NCBI GenBank assembly: GCA_030447445.1
Contig: JAUJOW010000001.1
Coordinates: 62,001-126,000 of the forward strand
Length of the DNA: 64,000 nt
Direction of reading: 5' to 3'
Origin: Acidimicrobiales bacterium
GTDB taxonomy: Bacteria; Actinomycetota; Acidimicrobiia; Acidimicrobiales; Iamiaceae
How positions within the stretch are numbered: position 1 is the stretch's first letter; each line of letters begins with the position of its first letter. The notes under the pieces are model-generated. The model was given only the letters and a program-made list of their open reading frames with translations. It searched no databases and had not been told where the DNA came from. A program made the translations under genes and the position numbers. Below are positions 23,735 to 31,972 of this stretch, one piece after another.

Positions 23735-24634
23735 ATGAGGCTCGCCGACCGAGCCGGGTTCCCGTGGCGGGCGCCGACGGTGCCCGGCGGCGTCGAGCCC
23801 ATCGCCCCGCCGGAGAAGCTCGGGGCCCACTACGACACCGACTGGGCCCGGACCTTCCCGGCCCGCCTGGCCCGCACCGTGCTGCTCGAAGCGGCGGTAC
23901 GGCCGCTCGCTCGGGCCGTGGCCGACCCCGACCGGCGAGGCTATGACCGGTTGGCCGACCTCGAGGGTCCCGTCATCTTCGCCGCCAACCACCACAGCCA
24001 CGTCGACGCCGGGCTGCTGCTCTCGTCACTGCCCGAGCCGTGGCGCTACAAGGTGTTCACCGGCGCCGCCGCCGACTACTTCTTCACCAATCGGGTCGGT
24101 GCCGCCCTCTCGGCGCTGGCCCTCGGCGCCATCCCCATCGAGCGCTCGGAGGTGACCCGTCGCTCCGCCGACCAGGCCGCCGCCCTCATCGCCGACGGCT
24201 GGAGCATGGTCATCTTCCCCGAAGGGGGCCGCAGCCCTGACGGTTGGGGGCAGCGGTTCCGGGGCGGCGCCGCCTACCTGTCCATCCGCGGCCGGGTACC
24301 CGTGGTGCCGGTGCACATCGAGGGAACCGGGCGAATCCTGGCCAAGGGTTCGAAGGCCCTGCGACCGGGCCGGACCCGGGTGACGTTCGGGCGCCCGCTG
24401 CGGCCCGGGCCCGACGAGAGCTCCCGGCGCTTCGCCGCCCGCCTCGAAGCCGAGGTGGCGGCGCTGGCCGAGGAGGTGGCCAGCGACTGGTACCGGGCCC
24501 GCCGCCGGGCGCACGCCGGTGCCAGCACCGCCCTCACCGGGCCCGAGATCGGCGCCTGGCGCCGGGCCTGGGCCCTGGGCGACCGCCGGTCGCGCCGCTC
24601 CCGATCCCGCGGGCGCTCCTGGCCGACTGTCTGA
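23735..24634 (+). CDS. 1-acyl-sn-glycerol-3-phosphate acyltransferase-like (PlsC) protein
   Basis: A 299-residue acyltransferase with block I NHHSHVD (HX4D, residues ~88-94), block III FPEGGRSPDGWG (~158) and block IV VPVVPVHIEGTG. It would transfer an acyl group from acyl-CoA or ACP to a glycerophosphate-type acceptor at the membrane. A proline-rich N-terminus (~60 residues) precedes the domain and an Arg-rich tail follows. It starts 7 bp after the LarA-like reading frame and closes the cluster. Confidence 0.85.
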   Translation: MRLADRAGFPWRAPTVPGGVEPIAPPEKLGAHYDTDWARTFPARLARTVLLEAAVRPLARAVADPDRRGYDRLADLEGPVIFAANHHSHVDAGLLLSSLPEPWRYKVFTGAAADYFFTNRVGAALSALALGAIPIERSEVTRRSADQAAALIADGWSMVIFPEGGRSPDGWGQRFRGGAAYLSIRGRVPVVPVHIEGTGRILAKGSKALRPGRTRVTFGRPLRPGPDESSRRFAARLEAEVAALAEEVASDWYRARRRAHAGASTALTGPEIGAWRRAWALGDRRSRRSRSRGRSWPTV

Positions 24635-24640
24635 CCCGAG

Positions 24641-25069
24641 CTACTCGACCTCGGTCACCGAGAGGTCGACGGCGATGTTGCCCCGGGTGGCATTGGAGTA
24701 GGGGCAGACCTCGTGGGCTCTGGCGGCCACGGCCTCGGCCTTATCGTGATCGAGACCCGGCAGGTTGACCTCGAGCTCGACGCCGAGACCGAACCCGCCG
24801 CCGTCCTCGGCCCCGATGCCCACCACCGCGGTCACCGTGGACCGATCGGTGTCCACCTTCATCTGCTTGCCCACGAGCTTGACTGCGCTGTGGAAGCAGG
24901 CGGCGTAACCGGCGGCGAAGAGCTGCTCCGGGTTCGTCGTGCCCGGCGACTCGGGCCCCCCGAGGCCCTTGGGAAGGGTGAGCTGGAGATCGAGGTTGCC
25001 GTCCGAGGACGCCACCTTGCCCTCCCGTCCGCCCTCGGCGGTGGCCATGGCCGTGTAGAGCTCGTTCAT
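24641..25069 (-). CDS. ohr: Organic hydroperoxide resistance protein (Ohr/OsmC)
   Basis: A 142-residue OsmC-fold peroxidase that reduces organic hydroperoxides with two reactive cysteines. These are visible in FAAGYAACFHSAVKLV (Cys ~58) and HEVCPYSNATRGN (Cys ~122). NPEQLFAAGYAACF and CPYSNATRGN are Ohr-specific. Length is normal. Its -10 box TAGGGT sits 6 bp before the ATG at the very edge of repeat copy 2, so that repeat forms its upstream promoter region. No OhrR gene is adjacent. Confidence 0.93.
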   Translation of the reverse strand: MNELYTAMATAEGGREGKVASSDGNLDLQLTLPKGLGGPESPGTTNPEQLFAAGYAACFHSAVKLVGKQMKVDTDRSTVTAVVGIGAEDGGGFGLGVELEVNLPGLDHDKAEAVAARAHEVCPYSNATRGNIAVDLSVTEVE

Positions 25070-25075
25070 GGTCCA

Positions 25076-25081
25076 ACCCTA
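25076..25081 (-). promoter_or_regulatory. -10 box (TAGGGT) of ohr at the repeat edge
   Basis: TAGGGT on the minus strand lies 6 bp before the ohr ATG. It is 2 bp outside repeat copy 2, which therefore occupies the -35 region. Confidence 0.5.
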
Positions 25082-25082
25082 C

Positions 25083-25188
25083 GAGGCCGAGCCGATAGGC
25101 GAGGCCTCCATCGAGCGCGGCGCGTGTTGCGGCGAAGCCGCACTGCTTTCGAAGACACGACGAACCTATCGGCGCAACCCCTTACGAG
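25083..25188 (+). repeat. Dispersed 106-bp repeat, copy 2
   Basis: Same element as 1401-1506 and 38752-38859. It shares the GAGGCC/GGCCTC outer arms, the GCC-GATA-GGC inner hairpin, the GCGGC-GAA-GCCGC hairpin and the AACC end. Its CACG arm reads CGCG, still able to pair with CGTG through a G-T wobble. The distal CCTATCGG is complementary to CCGATAGG in the first hairpin. It fills most of the ohr promoter region and points toward the EAL gene. The following 157 bp to the EAL start contain a TACGCT box at 25271. Confidence 0.85.
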
Positions 25189-25345
25189 AGGCAGCGTTCG
25201 ACGGCGTCGGCGAAGTCGTCGAAGCCGGGGCTCTGTTCGCACGACACCATTTGTGGTGACGTCGCCACGCTACGCTCATGCCCCTTCGCAGCACTCGTCG
25301 AACCCGTATGCGCACCGCCCCATCCACGCCGCCGCGACCCGAGTC

Positions 25346-26502
25346 GTGACCGCCCCGGAGCCCTTCGCCGAGGAGACCGACTGGGCCCGAGCGCTGCGCG
25401 AGGTCCTGGTGGCAGGTGGCCCGCAGCTGGCCTTCCAGCCCGTCATGGACCTGCAGCGCGACACCGTGGCCGGCTATGAGTGCCTGAGCCGCTTCCCGGG
25501 CGATGCCCCTCCTGACATCTGGTTCGCCGAGGCCGGCCGAGTGGGGCTGCAGCCGCGCTGGAGGCGAACGTGCTGCGCCGGGCTCTGAGCCGGCGACCGG
25601 CGCTACCCGAGGGTGCCTTCCTCGCTGTCAACGTGTCCCCCGCCGTCCTCGGGTCACCCGAGATCGACGAGGTGCTGCAGGCCGGCCGGCCGCTGACCGG
25701 AGTGATCGTGGAGCTCACCGAGCACCAGCCCCTCTCCCGATCAGAGGACCTGGCCGCGGTCATGGCGGAGATCCGGGAGGCGGGCGGGCTCATCGCCCTC
25801 GACGACATCGGCGCCGGATACGCCGGCCTCCGGTGGCTCCTCACGCTCGGTCCCGACCTCATCAAGATCGACCGTCACTTCATCGACGGCATCGACCAGG
25901 ACGAGGGCAAGCGGTCCCTGGTGGAGATGCTCGGGGCCTTCGCCGGACGCATCGACGCCTGGGCGCTCGCCGAGGGGATCGAACGCCAGGCCGAGCTGGA
26001 CGTGGTCCGAGCGCTGGGCGTCCCCCTCGGCCAGGGGCACCTCCTCGGCCGGCCGGCGCGCCGCTGGGACGCCCAGCCGGAGGATCACGCCAGGCGGATC
26101 AGGAGTGCGGGGACTCCTCGCACCGGCGCCGATCGCACCGTGGGTCCGCTGGCGGAGACGGCGCCAACGGTGTCCGTGCAGGATGTCCACGGCGCGAGGG
26201 CACCAGGCGCCGAGCTGGCCGTCATCGTCGACGGCGGCGGCCTTCCCGTCGGCCACATCGCCCCTGACGGCACGCCGGTGCTCGGCGGTCGATCCAGCCT
26301 CCGGGTGAAGGCCTCCGAAGCGGTCAGCGAGGTCGCCCTCCGGGCCATGGCCCGTCCCGCCCACCGCCGCTGGGACCCGGTCCTCTGTGTCGACGTCGCC
26401 GGGAGGGTCACCGGTATCATCCGCCTCGAGCGCCTGATCACCGCGCTCGCTGGTCGACCCAGCCGTGAGGAGGGATCGGGTGAAGCAGTTCGCCTGCGGT
26501 GA
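25346..26502 (+). pseudogene. EAL-domain (c-di-GMP phosphodiesterase-like) gene with one frameshift
   Basis: The first 70 residues (QLAFQPVMDLQRDTVAGYEC, LSRFPG) are the start of an EAL domain. Near 25553 a one-base loss (CAGGCC expected, CAGCC present) shifts to a frame that carries the rest: FLAVNVSPAVL, VIVELTEHQP, IALDDIGAGYAGLRWLL, DLIKIDRHFIDGI and AWALAEGIE. Most metal-binding residues are present (Glu of VELTEH, Asp-Asp of DDIG, Lys of IKID). The QPVMDL segment replaces QPI, and ECLSR replaces the EALxR signature Glu-Ala-Leu by ECL. The C-terminus (~26200-26500) resembles the GGDEF/EAL-associated CBS-like region. Sequencing error is possible. Confidence 0.75.
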
Positions 26503-26653
26503 CGTGGTGCCCGGGTGCCGGGCCACGTTCACCGCGGAGTCCGAGGACGACATCCTGGGCGAGGTTGCCGCCCATGCCAGGGAGGCGCACGGCATGGCCG
26601 ACGTCCCCGCCGGGGTGGTGGCCGAGGTGCGGGCCAAGCTCCGGGACGCCTGA
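26480..26653 (+). CDS. DUF1059 small protein
   Basis: A 57-residue protein with the DUF1059 pattern: an N-terminal KQFACGDVVPGCRATFTAES with two Cys, followed by DDILGEVAAHAREAHGM with a distal His. The Cys-Cys-His arrangement suggests a small metal site. Function unknown; related proteins are often near regulators or stress genes. GTG at 26480 has GGAGGG just upstream. It overlaps the end of the EAL frame by 23 bp. Confidence 0.85.
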   Translation: MKQFACGDVVPGCRATFTAESEDDILGEVAAHAREAHGMADVPAGVVAEVRAKLRDA

Positions 26654-26663
26654 GGCCCGGTCC

Positions 26664-27395
26664 TCACTCGACGAGGCGCAGCCCGCTGGGAGCGATCGAG
26701 CTCTCGACATGGGGCAGAGCCACGGTGAACTCGGTGCGGTGACCCGGGAACACGTATTCGGCGACCAGCACCGGGGTGCCCTCCCGGTCGGCGGTGACCC
26801 GCTCGCAGCGCAGCACGGGCGAACCCACCGGGATGGCGAGGAGGTCGGCGTCGGTGGCCGAGGCCGCCGCCGCCCCGATGGTCTGCACCGCCCCGCCGAG
26901 GTCCACCGGCAACAGGTCGTGGAAGGACGACTCCGCCACCTGGGCGGGTGACACCAGCCGGCCGAGCTCATCGGGGCAGAACACCGTGACCCGAGCGAAC
27001 GGCTCGCCGTCGGCGAGGTTCACCCGGGAGACCCGCAGGACCCGGTCGGCGCCGAGCACCCGGCGCACCGCCGCCGGTGGCCACACGAAGGCGAAGTCCA
27101 GGATGCGACGCTCGGAGCGCACGCCCAGCTCGGCCAGCTGGGCCTCGAGCGTGCCCAGGCGGGCCAGTGGCTGGCGTACCGGCTCGCCGGCGACGAACCA
27201 GCCGAGGCCCTGCCGGGAGTCGACCAGACCGACTGATCGGAGCTGCTCGAGGGCCTTGCGGACCGTCACCCGGCTGGCGTCGTAGCCTCTCGACAGCTCG
27301 GCTTCGCTGGGCAGCAGTCGCCCGGCCCCGAACTCCCCGGCCTCGATGCGGACCTCGAGCTCGTCGGCGATCTCCCGGTAGCGGACCCTGCGCAC
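26664..27395 (-). CDS. GntR/HutC family regulator
   Basis: A 243-residue regulator. The N-terminal winged helix is clear (YREIADELEVRIEAGEFGAG, LLPSEAELSRGYDASRVTVR, KALEQLRSVGLV), followed by a UTRA-type effector domain. The GTG at 27395 gives the canonical YREIADEL start; the frame is open to 27494 but runs into the acnA start. It is divergent from aconitase, so control of acnA is the simplest hypothesis. The ligand is unknown. Confidence 0.88.
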   Translation of the reverse strand: MRRVRYREIADELEVRIEAGEFGAGRLLPSEAELSRGYDASRVTVRKALEQLRSVGLVDSRQGLGWFVAGEPVRQPLARLGTLEAQLAELGVRSERRILDFAFVWPPAAVRRVLGADRVLRVSRVNLADGEPFARVTVFCPDELGRLVSPAQVAESSFHDLLPVDLGGAVQTIGAAAASATDADLLAIPVGSPVLRCERVTADREGTPVLVAEYVFPGHRTEFTVALPHVESSIAPSGLRLVE

Positions 27396-27468
27396 TTGTC
27401 TTATGCTTGTATCTAACGCCGCCGAGCGCAAGTACCCACCGAGTACACCCTGATCCCCGAGGTGAGCC
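27396..27468. promoter_or_regulatory. Divergent gntR-acnA promoter region
   Basis: This AT-richer 73-bp gap contains CTTGT twice (27395-27399 and 27406-27410, in ACTTGTCTTATGCTTGTAT), with TATCTAAC just after. Such TTGT/TA-rich sequence is typical for HutC-type operators. acnA has GAGGTG before its ATG, so it is a leadered message. Confidence 0.45.
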
Positions 27469-29754
27469 ATGGCCGTGACCGCCAGCACCCCCATCGAACT
27501 GGTCGACCGGGTCTACGGGCGTCTCGGCGACCGGGTGGCCCTCGGCCGCGAGCGCATCGGTCGACCGCTCACCCTCACCGAGAAGGTCCTCGTCAACCAC
27601 CTGCGCGACCCCGAGGCGGCCAGCCTCGAGCGGGGGCGCTCCTACACCGACTTCGACCCCGACCGCATCGCCATGCAGGACGCCACCGCGCAGATGGCCC
27701 TGCTCCAGTTCACGACGGCCGGGTTGCCCGAGGTGGCCGTGCCGACCACGGTCCACTGCGACCACCTCATCCAGGCCAAGGTGGGCGCGCTGGCCGACCT
27801 GCAGGTGGCCGTCGACGTCAACGCCGAGGTCTACGACTTCCTCCAGTCCGTGTCCGCGAGGTACGGGATCGGCTTCTGGCCGCCGGGCAGCGGCATCATC
27901 CACCAGGTCGTGCTCGAGAACTACGCCTTCCCCGGCGGGATGATGATCGGCACCGACAGCCACACGCCCAACGCCGGTGGGCTCGGCATGGTGGCCATCG
28001 GCGTGGGCGGCGCCGATGCCGTCGACGTGATGACCGGCTTCCCGTTCAACGTGCGCTTCCCGAAGCTGATCGGCGTGCGCCTGACCGGCGAGATCAACGG
28101 GTGGACGGCCCCCAAGGACGTCATCCTCAAGGTGGCCGAGATCCTGACCGTGAAGGGCGGCACCGGAGCCATCGTCGAGTACTTCGGGCCGGGCGCCGAC
28201 ACCATCTCGGCCACCGGCAAGGGCACGATCTGCAACATGGGCGCCGAGATCGGCGCCACCTGCTCGCTGTTCACCTATGACGCCCACATGGGCGAGTACC
28301 TGCGGGCCACCGGTCGCGAGGCCATCGCCGACGCCGCCGACGCCGTCGCCGCCGACCTCCGGCCGGATCCGGAGGTCGAGGACGACCCCGCGACGGCCTA
28401 CGACCGGGTCATCGAGATCGACCTCTCGAGCCTCGAGCCCCACATCAACGGGCCGCACTCCCCCGACTTCGCCCGCCCCGTGTCCGCGCTCGGCGACGTC
28501 GCCCGGGCCGAGGGCTGGCCGCTCGAGATCTCCTCGGCCCTGGTCGGGTCCTGCACCAACTCCTCCTACGAGGACATCACCCGGGCCGCCAGCATCGCCC
28601 GCCAGGCGTCGGCCAAGGGGCTGAAGTCGAGGACACCGCTGCTCGTCACCCCCGGGTCCGAGCAGGTGCGGGCCACCATCGAGCGCGACGGGCTGCTCGC
28701 CGACCTCGAGGCCATCGGGGCGACGGTCCTCGCCAACGCCTGCGGACCCTGCATCGGCCAGTGGGACCGGACCGACATCGCCGACGGCGAGACCAACGTC
28801 ATCGTCAACTCCTTCAACCGCAACTTCCCGAAGCGCAACGACGGCAACGCCAACACGCTCGCCTTCGTCACCTCCCCGGACACGGTCGTGGCCCTCGCCC
28901 TGGCCGGGACGCTCGACTTCGCTCCCCGCACCGACACGCTCACCGGCGCCGACGGCAGCGAGGTCCGCCTGGAGGCCCCGGTGGGCGAGATGCTGCCCGA
29001 CCGCGGCTTCGACGCCGGCGCCGTCGGCTTCGTCGCCCCCCCCGACGACCCGGCCGCTCGCGCCGCCATCGAGGTGGCGGTCGACCCCCGCAGCGACCGG
29101 CTGCAGTTCCTCGAGCCGTTCCCGCCCTGGGACGGCCAGGACTACGTCGAGCTGCCCATCCTCATGAAGGCCCAAGGCAAGTGCACGACCGACCACATCT
29201 CGATGGCGGGGCCGTGGCTCAAGTACCGGGGCCACCTCGAGAACATCTCGGGCAACCTGTTCGCCGGGGCGGTCAACGCCTTCACCGGTGAGGCCGGCTC
29301 GGGCAAGGACCCGCTCGACGGGCAGACCAAGCCCTATCCCGAGATCGCCCGGCACCTCCACGCCGAGGGCGTGAGCTGGGTGGCCGTCGGCGACGAGAAC
29401 TACGGCGAGGGGTCCAGCCGGGAGCACGCCGCCATGGAGCCGCGGTTCCGCAACGGCAAGGTGATCCTGGTGCGCAGCTTCGCCCGCATCCACGAGACCA
29501 ACCTGAAGAAGCAGGGCATGCTGCCGCTGACCTTCGCCGATCCCTCGACCTACGACCTGATCGACGAGGACGACCGCATCTCGGTGCTCGGCCTCGCCGA
29601 CCTGGCCCCCGACCAGCCGGTGCGGTGCCGCATCACCAAGCCCGACGGGTCGACGATCGACTTCGAAGCCAACCACACGTTCAGCCCCGAGCAGATCGAG
29701 TGGTTCCGGGCCGGAGGGGCCCTCAACATCATCCGCCAGCGGACCGGCGCGTGA
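27469..29754 (+). CDS. acn: Aconitate hydratase
   Basis: A 761-residue 4Fe-4S enzyme interconverting citrate and isocitrate in the TCA cycle. Cluster cysteines are in [14 protein letters not shown] (~362) and [13 protein letters not shown] (~425-428). Substrate motifs include [27 protein letters not shown] and [15 protein letters not shown]. The swivelling C-terminal domain carries [15 protein letters not shown] (~643). Length and sequence match the mitochondrial-type aconitase rather than the 900-residue AcnA type. A GntR regulator is divergent; a DinB gene overlaps by 4 bp. Confidence 0.96.
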   Translation: MAVTASTPIELVDRVYGRLGDRVALGRERIGRPLTLTEKVLVNHLRDPEAASLERGRSYTDFDPDRIAMQDATAQMALLQFTTAGLPEVAVPTTVHCDHLIQAKVGALADLQVAVDVNAEVYDFLQSVSARYGIGFWPPGSGIIHQVVLENYAFPGGMMIGTDSHTPNAGGLGMVAIGVGGADAVDVMTGFPFNVRFPKLIGVRLTGEINGWTAPKDVILKVAEILTVKGGTGAIVEYFGPGADTISATGKGTICNMGAEIGATCSLFTYDAHMGEYLRATGREAIADAADAVAADLRPDPEVEDDPATAYDRVIEIDLSSLEPHINGPHSPDFARPVSALGDVARAEGWPLEISSALVGSCTNSSYEDITRAASIARQASAKGLKSRTPLLVTPGSEQVRATIERDGLLADLEAIGATVLANACGPCIGQWDRTDIADGETNVIVNSFNRNFPKRNDGNANTLAFVTSPDTVVALALAGTLDFAPRTDTLTGADGSEVRLEAPVGEMLPDRGFDAGAVGFVAPPDDPAARAAIEVAVDPRSDRLQFLEPFPPWDGQDYVELPILMKAQGKCTTDHISMAGPWLKYRGHLENISGNLFAGAVNAFTGEAGSGKDPLDGQTKPYPEIARHLHAEGVSWVAVGDENYGEGSSREHAAMEPRFRNGKVILVRSFARIHETNLKKQGMLPLTFADPSTYDLIDEDDRISVLGLADLAPDQPVRCRITKPDGSTIDFEANHTFSPEQIEWFRAGGALNIIRQRTGA

Positions 29755-30284
29755 GCGGCGGGCCGGCCGTGCCCACCGGGCCCGAGCGCACCGATCCCCC
29801 GTTCGTGGCCGACGAGCGGCCGATGCTCGAGGCCTGGCTCGACTACCACCGGGCCACCTTGGTCACCAAGTGCGTGGGGCTCGAGGAGGCCCAGCTCAGG
29901 GAGCGGTCGGCGCCACCGTCCACCCTGTCGCTCCTGGGCCTGGTGCGGCACATGGCCGAGGTGGAGCGCAACTGGTTCCGCAACGTCCTCGCCGACGAAG
30001 GCGCGCCGCCGCTCTTCTACAGCGACGACGATCCCGACGGCGACTTCGACCGGGTCGACGACGCCGAGGTCGCCGGTGACTTCGCCACCTTCCACGCCGA
30101 GGTCGACCACGCCCGGGAGCGGGTGGCGGCAGTCGGGTCGCTCGACGACATCGGACGGCGGCAGCGCCGCGGCCAGGACGTGTCGTTGCGCTGGATCCTC
30201 ACCCACATGATCGAGGAGTACGCCCGCCACAACGGCCACGCCGACCTGCTCCGCCAGAGGATCGACGGCACCATCGGGGAGTGA
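29751..30284 (+). CDS. DUF664/DinB family protein
   Basis: A 177-residue DinB-fold protein of the actinobacterial DUF664 type. Metal-site histidines are in [18 protein letters not shown] and [19 protein letters not shown]. The fold includes mycothiol-dependent transferases, but the substrate is unknown. GTG at 29751 overlaps the aconitase stop as GTGA, indicating coupling. A truncated paralogue with the same C-terminal sequence lies at 61889-62167. Confidence 0.85.
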   Translation: MSGGPAVPTGPERTDPPFVADERPMLEAWLDYHRATLVTKCVGLEEAQLRERSAPPSTLSLLGLVRHMAEVERNWFRNVLADEGAPPLFYSDDDPDGDFDRVDDAEVAGDFATFHAEVDHARERVAAVGSLDDIGRRQRRGQDVSLRWILTHMIEEYARHNGHADLLRQRIDGTIGE

Positions 30285-30310
30285 TCCCGCCGCCGGCCTG
30301 CGAGCGCCGG

Positions 30311-31732
30311 TCAGTCGCGGCCGGGGCGGCGGCTGTCCTCGGCGTCGGGGTCGCCCTTGTACCCGGGCGGGAAGGTCCGGGCCAGCTCCTCGGGTGTGGG
30401 GTCCCGCCGTTGGCGGGCCTCGCGCGGGAGCAGGTCGACGATGGCCTCCATGATCCGGCGGGTGTCGGCGTCGGGGCTGCGGTACTTGAGCTCCACCGGG
30501 TCGCCGACCCGGATACGGACGGGGTGACGGTCGGTCAGGGCCAGCAGGTTGGGGAAGCGGGCACTGCGGGGCCACACCTTCTCGGTCCCCCACAGCCCGA
30601 TCGGGATCACCGGGGCCTTGGTCATGGCCGCCAGGCGGGCGGCCCCCCATCGACCCTTGAGCTCGGGCTCGAAGAAGGCCCGGCCTCGGGGGATCGTGCC
30701 CTGCGGCATGATCGCCACCATCTGGCCGCCCTCGAGCGCGTCGGCCGCCGCTTGGAGGGGTTCGTCGGATCCGGTGCCCCGCTCGACCCGGATGCCGCCC
30801 ATGGCCGTAGCCATCGCCCCCACCACCGGCGCGTCGAACACCTCCTTCTTGCCGAGGAAGCGCACCGGCCGTCCGGTCTGGGCGATGGCCATGCCCATGG
30901 CCAGCGGGTCGAAGTAGCTCCGGTGGTTGCCGACCAGGATGGCCGGTCCCTTGCGGGGGATGCGCTCGGTCCCCTCGATGTCGAAGCGCACGCCCGGCAC
31001 CAGTTCCGGCCGGGCGAACGCCTGCATGATCTGCTGGGGCTCCACCCCGGCCACCTTGGGGATCCCGGCGGGCACGTCGAGGAACTGCTGCGGCCACCGC
31101 CGCAGCAGCGCGAGCGCGGCGAGGCGGGGATCGGGGTTGACGGCCACGGGGTGGCGCACGGCCGCGAGCAGCGGCAGGTCGTAGATGCTGTCGGAGTAGG
31201 CCCAGCTCGCCGCCAGGTCGATGCCATGGTCGCTCGCGTACTCCCGCACGGCGGCCAACTTGCCCGGGCCCCACACAAAGGTCCCGTCGATGGTGCCGTC
31301 GTAGGCGCCGTCGCGCTCGCCGTAGCGGGTGGCCACCACCCCGTCGAAGCCGAGGGCGTCGGCCAGCGGCTCGACCATGTCGAACGGGGTGGTGGTGGCC
31401 AGCACCACCCTGCGACCGGCCTGGTGGTGCTGGTCGACGAGGACGTGCGCGAAGGGCTGGACGTCCTCCATCAACCGGGCGGCGGCTTTCCGCCCGGCCT
31501 CGCGGACCGCCTCCCGGTCCCATCCGCCGGCCACCCGGGCCATCTGCCGGGTGATGAACATGGCCGGCAGGGTCTCGCCGACGACGTCGAAGATGCGGTA
31601 GACGAGCCCCTCGCCGGGGACCCTCCGGTCGGGTAGCACCCCGACGGCGCGGAGCGCCTCGGAAAGCACCGGGCCGCTGGCCCCCCGCAGCAGCGTGCGG
31701 TCGAGGTCGAAGAAGGCGGCGGCTTCAGCCAT
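30311..31732 (-). CDS. HAD-IB phosphatase / PlsC acyltransferase fusion
   Basis: A 473-residue bifunctional protein. Residues 1-215 form a HAD-IB hydrolase, with motif I FFDLDRTLLRG (~8), ATTTPFDMVEPL and motif IV WAYSDSIYDLPLL. Residues ~235-440 form a PlsC-type acyltransferase, with VGNHRSYFDPLAMG (HX4D), FLGKKEVFDAP and IMPQGTIPRGRAF. It would dephosphorylate a lipid-type phosphate and acylate a lysophospholipid. The start ATG lies 6 bp after a -10 box. It is divergent from the LysR gene. Confidence 0.9.
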   Translation of the reverse strand: MAEAAAFFDLDRTLLRGASGPVLSEALRAVGVLPDRRVPGEGLVYRIFDVVGETLPAMFITRQMARVAGGWDREAVREAGRKAAARLMEDVQPFAHVLVDQHHQAGRRVVLATTTPFDMVEPLADALGFDGVVATRYGERDGAYDGTIDGTFVWGPGKLAAVREYASDHGIDLAASWAYSDSIYDLPLLAAVRHPVAVNPDPRLAALALLRRWPQQFLDVPAGIPKVAGVEPQQIMQAFARPELVPGVRFDIEGTERIPRKGPAILVGNHRSYFDPLAMGMAIAQTGRPVRFLGKKEVFDAPVVGAMATAMGGIRVERGTGSDEPLQAAADALEGGQMVAIMPQGTIPRGRAFFEPELKGRWGAARLAAMTKAPVIPIGLWGTEKVWPRSARFPNLLALTDRHPVRIRVGDPVELKYRSPDADTRRIMEAIVDLLPREARQRRDPTPEELARTFPPGYKGDPDAEDSRRPGRD

Positions 31733-31738
31733 GCCGGG

Positions 31739-31744
31739 AGCGTA
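31739..31744 (-). promoter_or_regulatory. -10 box (TACGCT), leaderless type
   Basis: TACGCT on the minus strand ends 6 bp before the HAD-PlsC ATG at 31732. Confidence 0.5.
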
Positions 31745-31749
31745 GGCCA

Positions 31750-31830
31750 GCGCCCTCTTTGGGCGCGAAGGACGGGGCGGAAGGACGGGGCGCGAAGAAG
31801 GGGCCGGCGGGGGAACCGGCCCCTCCTTTC
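31750..31830 (+). other. Structured intergenic segment with tandem repeat and hairpins
   Basis: Within 80 bp there is a 6-bp hairpin (GCGCCC/GGGCGC, loop TCTTT, 31750-31766), a perfect 13-bp tandem duplication (GAAGGACGGGGCG at 31767-31779 and 31780-31792), and an 8-bp hairpin GGGGCCGG/CCGGCCCC (31800-31823). The last is followed by TCCTTTC on the plus strand. The hairpin plus T-rich tail looks like a plus-strand terminator or attenuator, although no plus-strand gene ends here. A weaker GGACC/GGTCC pair follows. The whole gap runs 31733-31972. Confidence 0.5.
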
Positions 31831-31934
31831 GGGTTCGGGGACCGCGGGGGTCCTCTACGAACCGCGCCTGAGGTCCGGTGGGGGAACCGGCCTCGACGTG
31901 TTGGTCCCATCATCAGCCCCACGCTCGCATCTGT

Positions 31935-31948
31935 CCAACAGTTGTTGG
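31935..31948. promoter_or_regulatory. Palindrome upstream of the LysR gene
   Basis: CCAACA-GT-TGTTGG is a perfect dyad 24 bp before the LysR ATG. It is a candidate autoregulatory site. Confidence 0.5.
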
Positions 31949-31972
31949 CGATAGCTGCCATCATGAGGAGCG

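Noticed and set aside
25068-25259. A plus-strand open frame through repeat copy 2 whose residues (EAEPIGEASIE) recur in copy 3
   Set aside because: The similarity is explained by DNA-level repetition. Copy 3 has an extra base that breaks the shared frame, copy 1 has no such frame, and there is no ribosome site.
26968-29676. A 902-codon minus-strand open frame opposite aconitase
   Set aside because: It is a mirror of a high-G+C gene with strong third-position bias, rich in Gly/His/Val and without any domain; aconitase on the plus strand is unmistakable.
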